This document shows, one piece after another, positions 1-5,945 of a DNA stretch of 10,071 bases (position 1 is the first letter of the stretch; the number at the start of each line of letters is the position of its first letter). Where the stretch lies: assembly GCA_902495945.1 (NCBI GenBank), contig CABUZD010000058.1, positions 1 to 10,071 on the forward strand. The letters run 5' to 3'. The notes under the pieces are model-generated. The model worked only from the letters and a program-made list of their open reading frames with translations, had not been told where the DNA came from and did no database searches. Position numbers and translations under genes: made by a program. The stretch comes from an uncultured Collinsella sp. (lineage in GTDB: Bacteria > Actinomycetota > Coriobacteriia > Coriobacteriales > Coriobacteriaceae).

Positions 1-294
1 CTGGCGCGTCGCAGGATCAAGGTCGTTATCCGTCACGTAGTGGTGCCGGGCATTACCGACACGGTGGAGGAGTGCGAGGCACTCGGTCGCCTGATTGCCC
101 CGTGGCATAACGTGGTGGGCTTGGAAATGCTGCCGTATCACACGATGGGCGTCGTCAAGTACGAGCAACTGGGCATTCCCTATAAGCTCGAGGGCGTGCC
201 CCAGATGGATACCGCGCGCATGCCCGAGCTGCGCAACGCCGTCATGACGGGCATGAAAAAGCGCCGCGCGGAACTCAAAAACGCTATCGGCTAG
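1..294 (+). CDS. pflA: Pyruvate formate-lyase activating enzyme, C-terminal part (5' end outside window)
   Basis: This is the last 97 codons of a radical SAM activase that installs the glycyl radical on pyruvate formate-lyase in the cytoplasm, a step of anaerobic pyruvate cleavage. The frame is open from base 1 and ends at TAG 292-294. The stretch IRHVVVPGITD, then ML-PYH-x3-G-x2-KY, then YKLEGVP, matches the C-terminal third of PflA in order and spacing (E. coli PflA has RYVVVPG, LLPYHELG and YKLDGV). The iron-sulfur CxxxCxxC motif lies upstream, outside the window. A pfl structural gene would be expected upstream, but that cannot be seen. Another glycyl-radical activase of the same family is the main alternative. 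No convincing terminator directly follows the stop. Confidence 0.88.
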   Translation: MARRRIKVVIRHVVVPGITDTVEECEALGRLIAPWHNVVGLEMLPYHTMGVVKYEQLGIPYKLEGVPQMDTARMPELRNAVMTGMKKRRAELKNAIG

Positions 295-315
295 CGAGCC
301 ATTTTCGCTCCCCAA

Positions 316-350
316 GGGCACTCATTGGGGACAGACTTAAATGAGTGCCC
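316..350. repeat. REP-like hairpin, 11-bp arms with a GGGGACAGACTTA loop
   Basis: GGGCACTCATT at 316-326 is exactly repeated in inverted form as AATGAGTGCCC at 340-350, leaving a 13-nt loop. A second, mutually exclusive hairpin can form from TCCCCAA (309-315) and TTGGGGA (325-331). The loop word GGGGACAGACTTA resembles, from memory, sequence seen next to REP-associated tyrosine transposase (RAYT) genes in other bacteria. No transposase is present here. There is no T-tract, so it is a poor intrinsic terminator for pflA. Confidence 0.55.
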
Positions 351-385
351 CTGAGCACCAAGTTGATTGCCAAAGAGTCCCGTCA

Positions 386-452
386 AGTTGCGGTGGAATA
401 GTTCTTGTTTTTCGGCTTATGCCGCCCAAACAGGAACTATTCCACCGCAACT
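386..452. repeat. Near-perfect 67-bp palindrome (25-bp arms)
   Basis: Bases 386-410 pair with 428-452 over 25 bp with one mismatch, T405 against G433, which is a wobble pair in RNA. Inside the loop CGGC (413-416) and GCCG (421-424) form a small second stem around TTAT. The structure could form a cruciform or a long RNA hairpin. No T-tract follows and neither strand codes for anything recognisable. Arms this well kept suggest a miniature or REP-type element, or selection on the structure. Whether it recurs in the genome cannot be seen from one copy. Confidence 0.65.
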
Positions 453-545
453 GCGTTTTGGGCGGAGATGCGCAACAGAATCGTGCCATATGGATAAATA
501 CGCTTGTGGTTTCTTTAAAGACACCTTAAACGCCGCTGAATATCT

Positions 546-573
546 TTGGAAAGAAATGCCTGCTCGGTATTAT
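546..573 (+). promoter_or_regulatory. Candidate promoter of the serine hydrolase gene
   Basis: TTGGAA at 546-551 (4 of 6 to the -35 consensus) lies 16 bp from TATTAT at 568-573 (5 of 6 to the -10 consensus). Transcription would start near 580, leaving a leader of about 30 nt before the GTG at 611. An alternative -10, TATATA at 582-587, has no good -35. The call rests on motif matching only. Confidence 0.35.
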
Positions 574-610
574 GCTGCTCGTATATAAACGGTAGCAGTC
601 AGGAGACCAC

Positions 611-1729
611 GTGCGAAACAACGCATCGCGAGACGAGTATGTGCCGCAGCATGGCAGCAGATATGGGACGAAGGGCACGCCTTCGCGTGGCCTCGCTGAC
701 GCTCGCATCCGCGTGACGAAGATTGCCGCCATTGGGATGCTAACGTTGGCGGTTATTATCCTCGGAATTACCGCCAAAACCTACGCGTCGGAGCGAATGG
801 CACACTCAGATGCGTCAACGGTACAGACGCAAAACAAAAAGGTCTCTGAATCTAAAGCCACCGCAAGTCAAACCCTGTCGACAGCGAGCCTCAAGACGAG
901 GCTTTCGAAGGCGGACTTTAACGATATTCCCTCAGGCGATACCGTGCAGACCTTCTCACTGGTTGATGACCAGATCCCCGCCCTGGAGGATGAGAGCCTC
1001 GCCGCGCTCCAAGATGCCCTTGACCAGGCCAAGGAATTGGGCGATGTGGGCGTGGTGTTCTACGACCTGTCAAGTGGCAAGGGCGTGACGTATAACGCCG
1101 ATGTCGAGGTTTACGGCGCGAGTAGCTACAAGGCACTCTATGCGTTGTACATCTGCGAGTCTCTGGTCGAGACAGGGCAAGTGTCGCTCGATGATTCCCT
1201 TGGCACCTATGGCGGCTACAACATGGGCTGGCAGACGGTGCGCGACCTGATCGAGGCCGCGGTCGTTAATTCGGACAACGATTCGTTTATCGCGTTACGT
1301 GCGGCGTTTGACCGTGTCGGTTACGAGGATTGGATTGTCGGTCTTGGCGTCGATTGCGATACCGCACTCGATCCGATGAGTGATTTTCCCACTTATTGCC
1401 CGCGCACCTCGGCCAAGTTGTGGTGCGAGATGAGCGAGTATCTGAGCCATGATACCGAGACGTCACAATGGCTGTCGGGCCTTCTGGCCTCTACGGCCCG
1501 ATCGTTTATTCGTGACGGCATTGTGGACGACCAAGCCTTGGTGCGCAACAAGGCAGGCTGGATTAGCGAGGATGGTTGCTATTCGACATGCGATGCGGGC
1601 CTTATCGACATCGATGGCCGTACCTATGTCATGAGCATCATGACATCGATGCCGTGGAGCGACCGCTCGAGCGAGGTTACGGCTGCGATTGCAAAGGCTC
1701 TGTTTGATACGCGAGCTGCACTGGCCTAG
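611..1729 (+). CDS. Membrane-anchored serine hydrolase, class A beta-lactamase-like fold
   Basis: A 372-residue protein. The GTG start is supported by AGGAG at 601-605, 5 nt upstream. Residues 1-36 are basic and polar; a single hydrophobic segment at about 37-58 should anchor it with the rest outside. A Ser/Thr/Lys-rich linker (about 60-100) leads to the catalytic domain. That domain carries the penicillin-recognising triad in order: SSYK (S171-K174, SxxK with Ser171 the likely nucleophile), SDN (221-223) and KAG (314-316) in the place of KTG/KSG. I see no Glu-x-x-Leu-Asn omega-loop motif between SDN and KAG, so the residue that hydrolyses the acyl-enzyme in true class A beta-lactamases appears to be missing. 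A peptidoglycan-directed or esterase-type hydrolase is more likely than antibiotic resistance. The substrate is unknown. It appears to be transcribed alone. Confidence 0.75.
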   Translation: MRNNASRDEYVPQHGSRYGTKGTPSRGLADARIRVTKIAAIGMLTLAVIILGITAKTYASERMAHSDASTVQTQNKKVSESKATASQTLSTASLKTRLSKADFNDIPSGDTVQTFSLVDDQIPALEDESLAALQDALDQAKELGDVGVVFYDLSSGKGVTYNADVEVYGASSYKALYALYICESLVETGQVSLDDSLGTYGGYNMGWQTVRDLIEAAVVNSDNDSFIALRAAFDRVGYEDWIVGLGVDCDTALDPMSDFPTYCPRTSAKLWCEMSEYLSHDTETSQWLSGLLASTARSFIRDGIVDDQALVRNKAGWISEDGCYSTCDAGLIDIDGRTYVMSIMTSMPWSDRSSEVTAAIAKALFDTRAALA

Positions 1730-1736
1730 CGTGTTC

Positions 1737-1769
1737 GTTTGACGAGGTCAAACAAAATGCTGGTACCAT
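1737..1769 (+). promoter_or_regulatory. Candidate promoter of mtnN-engB with overlapping dyad
   Basis: GTTTGAC at 1737-1743 and GTCAAAC at 1747-1753 form a perfect 7-bp inverted repeat with a 3-nt spacer. It overlaps a -35-like TTGACG (1739-1744). Downstream TACCAT (1764-1769), preceded by TGG, could be an extended -10; the spacing of 19 bp is longer than ideal. The dyad position fits an operator, or a short hairpin at the end of the upstream gene. No regulator is identified. Confidence 0.3.
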
Positions 1770-1807
1770 ACCGTGGTTGAGAATTTCGTATAGGTTTGGG
1801 GAATGGC

Positions 1808-2548
1808 ATGGCTACCATCGCGATTATCGGTGCACTCGAAAAAGAGATCATGCAGATTAAGGAAGAGTTGAGTAACGTTTGCGAGGCACAGGAGGCAGGC
1901 TTGACCGTTGTGAGCGGTGAGTTCGACGGCCTGACGCTTGTCGCCACAACGGCGGGCATGGGCACGGTGAACGCCGCTGCTGCGACGCAGCACCTCATTA
2001 GCAAGTATGCTCCACAGGCAGTTGTGCTTTCGGGTATCGCGGGCGGTTTGAACCCCAAGCTCCATATCGACGACGTGGTCATCGGCAAACGCCTGCGCTA
2101 TCTGGATACCGATACCGCGCTTATCGCCGAGTCTGCACCGGGGCTCGAGGAGTTTGGCTCGACGCCTGCGCTGGTCGATATTGCTGCCGATGTGCTTTCT
2201 GAGCGTGGCTTTGTCAACGCTTCGACAAATGCAGCCGCCTCGAACGAGGGCGCAAAGCAGTTCCTGGTCGGCACGATTGCCACGGGCAACCGTTTTGTGA
2301 CGGGCGCTGCCATGCGCAACGACGCTATCGAGGCGACGCATGCCGATTGTGTCGGCATGGAGGGCGCGGCGATTGCCCATGTAGCAACTAAAAATGGTGT
2401 CGATTGCCTGGTGCTGCGCGCTATCAGCGATAATTGTGATGAAGCGTACGATGCGATTTGCGACCGCGAGTTCGACCTGTTCGAGTATGCCCGTACCGCG
2501 AGTGGCATTACGCTCGATATCGTTCGCCGTATCGCTGCTATCTATTAG
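1808..2548 (+). CDS. mtnN: 5'-methylthioadenosine/S-adenosylhomocysteine nucleosidase
   Basis: A 246-residue cytoplasmic enzyme that cleaves adenine from methylthioadenosine and S-adenosylhomocysteine, feeding methionine salvage, clearing inhibitory SAM by-products and supplying the precursor of AI-2. The family pattern is complete: IAIIGALEKEI at 4-14 (Glu13 aligns with catalytic Glu12 of E. coli Pfs), GMGTVNAA at 50-57, SGIAGGL at 75-81, GMEGAA at 183-188 (Glu185, the Glu174 equivalent that grips the ribose) and RAISD at 204-208 (Asp208, the Asp197 equivalent that protonates adenine). Length is close to the usual 230 or so. The ATG at 1808 is preferred over an in-frame TTG at 1796 because it has GGGGA at 1798-1802 with 5-nt spacing and places the first beta strand as in homologues. 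engB follows 38 bp later on the same strand, suggesting co-transcription. Confidence 0.93.
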   Translation: MATIAIIGALEKEIMQIKEELSNVCEAQEAGLTVVSGEFDGLTLVATTAGMGTVNAAAATQHLISKYAPQAVVLSGIAGGLNPKLHIDDVVIGKRLRYLDTDTALIAESAPGLEEFGSTPALVDIAADVLSERGFVNASTNAAASNEGAKQFLVGTIATGNRFVTGAAMRNDAIEATHADCVGMEGAAIAHVATKNGVDCLVLRAISDNCDEAYDAICDREFDLFEYARTASGITLDIVRRIAAIY

Positions 2549-2586
2549 CGCGCTCTTTTGTAAGAACCTACGACCAAGGAGTGTCC

Positions 2587-3177
2587 ATGGCCGATTCCAT
2601 TAACTACCAGCTTGCCAAGTTCGTCGCCAGCTATGGCAAGGTTTCGCAGATTCCCGAGTCCACCTGCCCCGAGGTGAGCTTTGTCGGCCGCTCCAACGTG
2701 GGCAAGTCGTCGATCATGAACAAGCTTTTTGGCCGCAAGAACCTGGTGAAGGTTTCGAGCACACCGGGCAAGACGAGCAACATCAACTTCTTCGAGGCCG
2801 ACGACGTGCACTTCGTTGACCTGCCGGGCTATGGTTTCGCCCGTCGTTCCAAGGCCGAGCGTGACCGCTGGGCAGAACTTATCGGCGACTTCTTCGACTC
2901 CGAGCGCAGCTTTAACCTGGTTGTGTCGCTGGTGGACATTCGCCATGACCCGAGCAAGCTCGATCATGACATGATCGACTACCTGCAGGGCAACGAGTTC
3001 AACTTTATCGTCTGCCTCACCAAGGCCGACAAGCTCAGTCGCACCCAGCAGGCCCGCCAGGCAGCAGCCATCAAAAAGCAGCTCAACGTTCCGGCCGAGA
3101 ACGTAATCATTACAAGCTCCCAAACCGGCACCGGCATCGACGAACTCAAAAAGCGCATCGCCGAGGCTTGCCTCTAG
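2587..3177 (+). CDS. engB: Ribosome biogenesis GTP-binding protein EngB (YihA/YsxC)
   Basis: A 196-residue Era-like GTPase needed for late assembly of the large ribosomal subunit. All G motifs are intact: G1 GRSNVGKS (34-41), G2 region STPGKT (58-63), G3 DLPG (78-81) followed by YGFA as is typical of EngB, G4 TKAD (145-148) and G5 SSQ (177-179). The length is that of the single-domain family. The ATG at 2587 has AAGGAG at 2576-2581, 5 nt away; the frame stays open upstream into mtnN, but there is no homology there. It is probably the second gene of an mtnN-engB operon. Transcription may end at the hairpin 3214-3264, which also controls the next gene. Confidence 0.94.
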   Translation: MADSINYQLAKFVASYGKVSQIPESTCPEVSFVGRSNVGKSSIMNKLFGRKNLVKVSSTPGKTSNINFFEADDVHFVDLPGYGFARRSKAERDRWAELIGDFFDSERSFNLVVSLVDIRHDPSKLDHDMIDYLQGNEFNFIVCLTKADKLSRTQQARQAAAIKKQLNVPAENVIITSSQTGTGIDELKKRIAEACL

Positions 3178-3213
3178 TAAGGGCTCTTGGCAGGCAATAG
3201 TTTGCATCTATCT

Positions 3214-3264
3214 ATATCACCCCAGTGATAGTTGTTGGTACACTATCACTGGGGTGATATTTTT
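3214..3264 (+). promoter_or_regulatory. Twin dyad operator that also forms a terminator-like hairpin
   Basis: ATATCACCCCAGTGATAG (3214-3231) is repeated exactly in inverted form at 3243-3260, giving an 18-bp stem with an 11-nt loop and then a T-run (3260-3264). As RNA this is a plausible intrinsic terminator for engB. As DNA, each arm is itself a dyad, TATCAC-N4-GTGATA (3215-3230 and 3244-3259), so the region has two protein-sized binding sites about 29 bp apart, near three helical turns. They flank an extended -10. The encoded XRE protein of the following gene pair is the obvious candidate to bind them. Confidence 0.6.
3236..3244 (+). promoter_or_regulatory. Candidate extended -10 of the DUF3990/XRE module
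   Basis: TGG at 3236-3238 followed by TACACT at 3239-3244 reads as an extended -10. No recognisable -35 exists at the right distance, where the left operator lies instead. Initiation near 3251 would fall inside the right operator, so binding at either site should block the promoter. The leader would be about 28 nt. Confidence 0.4.
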
Positions 3265-3278
3265 GTTTGGAGGTCGAT

Positions 3279-3962
3279 ATGGAGCTTTGGCACGGGTCGG
3301 AGGTTGTTGTCGAGCATCCGTCGTTGGGTAAATGCAGACAATTCAATGACTATGGGTGTGGGTTTTATTGCACGCCACATGAGGAAATGGCAATGGAGTG
3401 GGCATGTCGGACCGAGTCCGATGGTATCGCGAATCGATATGAGCTCGATATGGATGGTCTTGCGGTCTTGGATTTGGAGTCCGGGGAGTTTTCAATTCTC
3501 AATTGGCTTGCGATTTTGGCTAACAATAGGGAGTTCAATGTTTCGACACCGCTGGCGCGCGAAGGACTTCGCTATCTGCTGGATAACTGCCTGATTGATA
3601 TTTCTCCCTATGACGTAATTCGAGGTTATCGCGCCGACGATTCCTACTTTTCGTTTGCAAGACAGTTCGTTAACGGCATGATCTCGCTTAGGCAACTGCA
3701 ACTCATTATGCGTTTGGGCGATTTGGGCATCCAATACGCTCTTATGAGTGAGCGTGCGTTTTCAGCAATCAGATTCCGCGAATGGAGGCAGGCGTTGGGA
3801 TCTGAGTATTATCCCAAGCGCTTTAAGCGAGAACAGAACGCGCGGCGCAAGTACCTGGAAACTGTGAATGGATTCGACTCTGAGGGTGTCTACATTAGGG
3901 ATTTAATGACAGGGAGGGTTGATTTAGATGATCCAAGAGTTGACGAATTGTGGACCGAGTAG
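3279..3962 (+). CDS. DUF3990 family protein, putative ADP-ribosyltransferase-like toxin
   Basis: A 227-residue soluble protein. The ATG at 3279 is chosen over an in-frame TTG at 3267 because GGAGG lies at 3269-3273 with 5-nt spacing and the protein then opens MELWHGS. Family features I recognise are: the N-terminal LWHGS (His5), NDYGCGFYCT (23-32, Tyr30), the central YDVIRGYRADDSYF (111-124), a VNGMISLRQL turn (131-140) and QYALMSERA (152-160, Glu158). From family knowledge the N-terminal HGS and GFY motifs resemble the NAD-binding half of ADP-ribosyltransferases, so NAD-dependent modification of a target is inferred, not shown. There is no signal peptide or membrane segment. The 3' end overlaps the downstream XRE gene by 35 bp, the tight arrangement of toxin-antitoxin pairs. 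The basic segment 166-190 could contact nucleic acid. The target is unknown. Confidence 0.7.
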   Translation: MELWHGSEVVVEHPSLGKCRQFNDYGCGFYCTPHEEMAMEWACRTESDGIANRYELDMDGLAVLDLESGEFSILNWLAILANNREFNVSTPLAREGLRYLLDNCLIDISPYDVIRGYRADDSYFSFARQFVNGMISLRQLQLIMRLGDLGIQYALMSERAFSAIRFREWRQALGSEYYPKRFKREQNARRKYLETVNGFDSEGVYIRDLMTGRVDLDDPRVDELWTE

Positions 3963-4626
3963 AACATATCCCATCTATTACCTCGAGGATGCAATGAGCA
4001 ACCTCGGCGACTGCTTCGACTATGCCGTGAACGACTATGGAGCGGAAGGGTCCGAGGTCGCTGAACTCTTTTGCCTGAGCGGCGTAGCCCGTGAGTTTGA
4101 GCGTGGCAACGCATGGGTCGTATCGGGAAAATCGGGCGTTGAGCTATTCGCGCTTATCGCCGAAAGGTCGGGCTATCAGAGCGGATCTATACCGGATCGC
4201 ACCTATCGTTTTGAGAAGACGCCAGAGTATTGGACAGGCTGGATACTGGCATATCTGCAGTGGCGTTTAGGGGAGTCTTTCGAAGACCTGCTGCATGTCG
4301 TTCCGTTTGACGCACTGCGCAGTCTGTACTATCCCTGGCACGAAGCCTCGGAGGAGCGCGTGGCTCGCCTCGTCTGCGATATGGCGAAAAAAGCGTCCAG
4401 GCAAACCAAACTTGCGTTAGCAAGAAAGAAGCTTAAGAAAACCCAACAAGACCTAGCATACGAATCGGGTGTGTCACTCCGCTCAATCCAAATGTACGAG
4501 CAGCGCCAGAGAAACATCAATGAAGCTTCGGTAACAAGCGTAAGAGCCATAGCAAAAGCCCTTCACTGCAACATCGAAGACCTCCTAGAACCAGTCTTCG
4601 AATACAAAGAAACCAGCGCAGCCTAA
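3928..4626 (+). CDS. XRE-family regulator, putative antitoxin of the DUF3990 module
   Basis: A 232-residue protein in three parts. Residues 19-80 hold LEDAMSNLGDCFDYAVND, SEVAELFCLSGVA and SGKSGVELF. Residues 98-150 hold EYWTGWILAYLQWRLG followed by the VPF and YYPWHEA motifs. Residues 160-222 are a helix-turn-helix with TQQDLAYESGVSLRSIQMYE. I recall the same three-part layout in Firmicutes proteins next to DUF3990 genes. The start is uncertain. ATG 3928 has GGAGG at 3913-3917 and keeps the YYLEDAMSNLG block, which looks conserved. ATG 3994 has GAGGA at 3985-3989 and would give 210 residues with no overlap. Likely roles are neutralising the DUF3990 partner through the N-terminal part and repressing the operon at 3214-3260 through the C-terminal part; both are inferences. 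Codon use changes near 4381: AGA, AGG, ATA, CTA and TTA become frequent. A terminator follows at 4745. Confidence 0.7.
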   Translation: MIQELTNCGPSRTYPIYYLEDAMSNLGDCFDYAVNDYGAEGSEVAELFCLSGVAREFERGNAWVVSGKSGVELFALIAERSGYQSGSIPDRTYRFEKTPEYWTGWILAYLQWRLGESFEDLLHVVPFDALRSLYYPWHEASEERVARLVCDMAKKASRQTKLALARKKLKKTQQDLAYESGVSLRSIQMYEQRQRNINEASVTSVRAIAKALHCNIEDLLEPVFEYKETSAA

Positions 4627-4644
4627 AAGAGATGCAAGCCACTG

Positions 4645-4670
4645 ATTGCTCAAGATGCACTTCGAGCAAT
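4645..4670. other. Weak inverted repeat downstream of the XRE gene
   Basis: ATTGCTC (4645-4651) and GAGCAAT (4664-4670) are exact inverted copies 12 nt apart. No T-run follows. It could be a minor RNA 3' structure or chance. The true terminator is probably the stronger hairpin about 75 bp further on. Nothing else is seen in 4627-4744. Confidence 0.25.
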
Positions 4671-4744
4671 TAGAACAGCGAAGCCGGCTGTCTCGTTGGA
4701 GCGTGCAGGCCTTGTTGATATTTAAATCCGCTTTCATATTGAAA

Positions 4745-4782
4745 TGCCCCGCCAAGCTAAAGTGCTCGGCGGGGCAATTTTT
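4745..4782 (+). terminator. Intrinsic terminator after the DUF3990/XRE operon
   Basis: TGCCCCGCC (4745-4753) pairs with GGCGGGGCA (4768-4776), extended inward past one mismatch by AGC/GCT, with a 6-nt loop. It is followed by five T residues (4778-4782). It is strong in the plus direction. Reading leftward the stem is followed only by ATTTC, so it may weakly end the convergent membrane-protein gene too, for which no other terminator is visible. Confidence 0.8.
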
Positions 4783-4857
4783 GATTGACGATGCTGCCAG
4801 GGGTTGATTTTAATATGTCGCGAGTAAGAGGCGTCTGAATTTAGTAATCAAAGAAAA

Positions 4858-5871
4858 TTATTCAATTCGAGCGCTTAGCCAGTACTCTCCATTCGAAGCT
4901 ACGATTGCGTACGTAATTCCATTTTTGACAGTTGGCGTATCTACGCAGGCAGCACCAACTTCCTTGGCGTCTGAAAACGAAAGTGTTGGATCGATTGCTT
5001 GTATAGTTGCCAATGCAGTCGCCGCGGCATAGTCGGAGTTTTCGAAGTACATGACTATGTTTTTGAAGCAGTTTTCGGATCCAAGATAGCTGAGTAGCAC
5101 CGGGTTACTCGAGTCCGAAAAGAAGCCTCCAATACCGGCAATCTTTGAACCGTTTTTGATCTGAAGTTCGAGCCCCATGCCGCTATCGTCTAGTTCGTAA
5201 TCCGCATTCATGCTGCTGCAATTGGGGATATCGGAGAATTCCTCGTTAAGTCGATCAATAAAGCCTTCAGGTGAAATTGAAAACTTTCCGTCGCCAAGAA
5301 AAGATGTGATTTCCTTCTCGTTGCGGGTGTCAACGACCTCTCCGCATCTCTCGCATTCTCGTATTTCCTTCGAAGTGGCATCTACGTAGTCGACTTCTTT
5401 GGTCCACGAGCCCGGTTGGTGTCCGAGTGGCTCCCCTTTCGTTTCGCCGCAACGCTGGCAGGTCTTCGGTGTCGTACAAGTTGCTTCTTCCCATTCGTGC
5501 CCGAGAGGTTCTCCCTCGGTTTTGCCGCAACTTTTGCATGCACGGGGGCTAGTGCAGGTTGCATTGGCCCATAGCTTGTGGCTACAAAACAATTGAGGAA
5601 ACAGCATGGGCAAACTGAAGATGATGACAACTGCCACGGCAGCTGCGATTGCCGCTCGTTTTTTATTGCCTAATTTATGAATGGCCCGCGTTAGAAGTGA
5701 GTCGTTTTCTTCATTTTTGCGTGCGCCGTCATCTTCGTTTGATGGCGGAATTTCAGAGGAGGGGGTGTCGCTAGCACCATCAGAAAACTGCTCGGCTTTG
5801 AAATCCGGCTTCCGCTCGTCGGACTCGCTGAGTGCCTTTTCCTCGTCGGGCTCCTTCATCTCGTCATTCAT
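4858..5871 (-). CDS. Single-pass membrane protein with cysteine-pair repeats, function unknown
   Basis: A 337-residue protein. Residues 1-60 are acidic and low-complexity, followed by a basic KLGNKKR flank and one hydrophobic helix at about 73-91. This suggests an acidic N-terminus inside the cell and the rest outside. Just after the helix come two copies of a 26-residue unit, ATCT-P-x2-C-x2-CG-x-T-x-GEPLGH (104-125 and 130-151), and a degenerate third with CERCG (173-177). Such cysteine-pair units are common in surface proteins of gut anaerobes and may bind zinc. Residues about 190-337 form a C-terminal domain I do not recognise. The ATG at 5869-5871 has AAGGAG about 11 nt upstream on this strand, a long but usable gap. 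The stop is at 4858-4860. It lies divergent from the XRE gene at 5972, whose operator is close enough to affect both. No enzymatic motif is seen. Confidence 0.8.
   Translation of the reverse strand: MNDEMKEPDEEKALSESDERKPDFKAEQFSDGASDTPSSEIPPSNEDDGARKNEENDSLLTRAIHKLGNKKRAAIAAAVAVVIIFSLPMLFPQLFCSHKLWANATCTSPRACKSCGKTEGEPLGHEWEEATCTTPKTCQRCGETKGEPLGHQPGSWTKEVDYVDATSKEIRECERCGEVVDTRNEKEITSFLGDGKFSISPEGFIDRLNEEFSDIPNCSSMNADYELDDSGMGLELQIKNGSKIAGIGGFFSDSSNPVLLSYLGSENCFKNIVMYFENSDYAAATALATIQAIDPTLSFSDAKEVGAACVDTPTVKNGITYAIVASNGEYWLSARIE
5419..5562 (-). repeat. Tandem protein repeat with CxxCG pairs inside the membrane protein
   Basis: Two units of 22 residues on a 26-residue period are encoded at 5497-5562 and 5419-5484. 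They share ATCT, P, C-x2-CG, T, GEPLGH. Each has a lone Cys, then a Cys pair and a closing His, a possible metal-binding set. The close similarity suggests internal duplication. Confidence 0.7.
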
Positions 5872-5916
5872 GTTTATCGAGGCTCCTTCCTAGCTATGAA
5901 TCTGCGATGGGCATTT

Positions 5917-5945
5917 TTGATAAGCGGAATGGCTGGTGACATAAA
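5917..5945 (+). promoter_or_regulatory. Candidate promoter of the small XRE regulator
   Basis: TTGATA (5917-5922), a 17-bp spacer, then CATAAA (5940-5945) preceded by TGA (5937-5939), an extended -10. Transcription would begin near 5951, inside the palindrome at 5945-5967, so a protein bound there should block initiation. Confidence 0.45.

Larger units (their letters stand above)
295..610. other. Gene-free interval with two palindromic elements and a promoter
   Basis: No credible coding region lies between the pflA stop and the next start. Short open frames here run through inverted repeats and have no ribosome binding site. The interval holds a REP-like hairpin (316-350), a long near-perfect palindrome (386-452) and a candidate promoter for the downstream hydrolase (546-573). 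Nothing was recognised in 453-545. Confidence 0.7.

Noticed and set aside
341..588. Two short plus-strand open frames upstream of the serine hydrolase
   Set aside because: Both read through the 386-452 palindrome, lack ribosome binding sites and have no recognisable sequence.
611..1729. Antibiotic resistance beta-lactamase
   Set aside because: The deacylation glutamate motif is not visible and KTG is replaced by KAG, so resistance cannot be claimed.
1748..2380. Minus-strand open frame of 210 codons across mtnN
   Set aside because: It is antisense to a complete nucleosidase gene and shows no protein family features.
2458..2586. Upstream extension of engB by 43 codons
   Set aside because: It overlaps the end of mtnN, is rich in Arg and Tyr unlike EngB, and the ATG at 2587 has an ideal AAGGAG.
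2545..3207. Minus-strand open frame of 220 codons across engB
   Set aside because: It lies fully opposite a GTPase with all G motifs; its Val/Gly/Leu/Ala-rich composition is typical of a GC-rich shadow frame.
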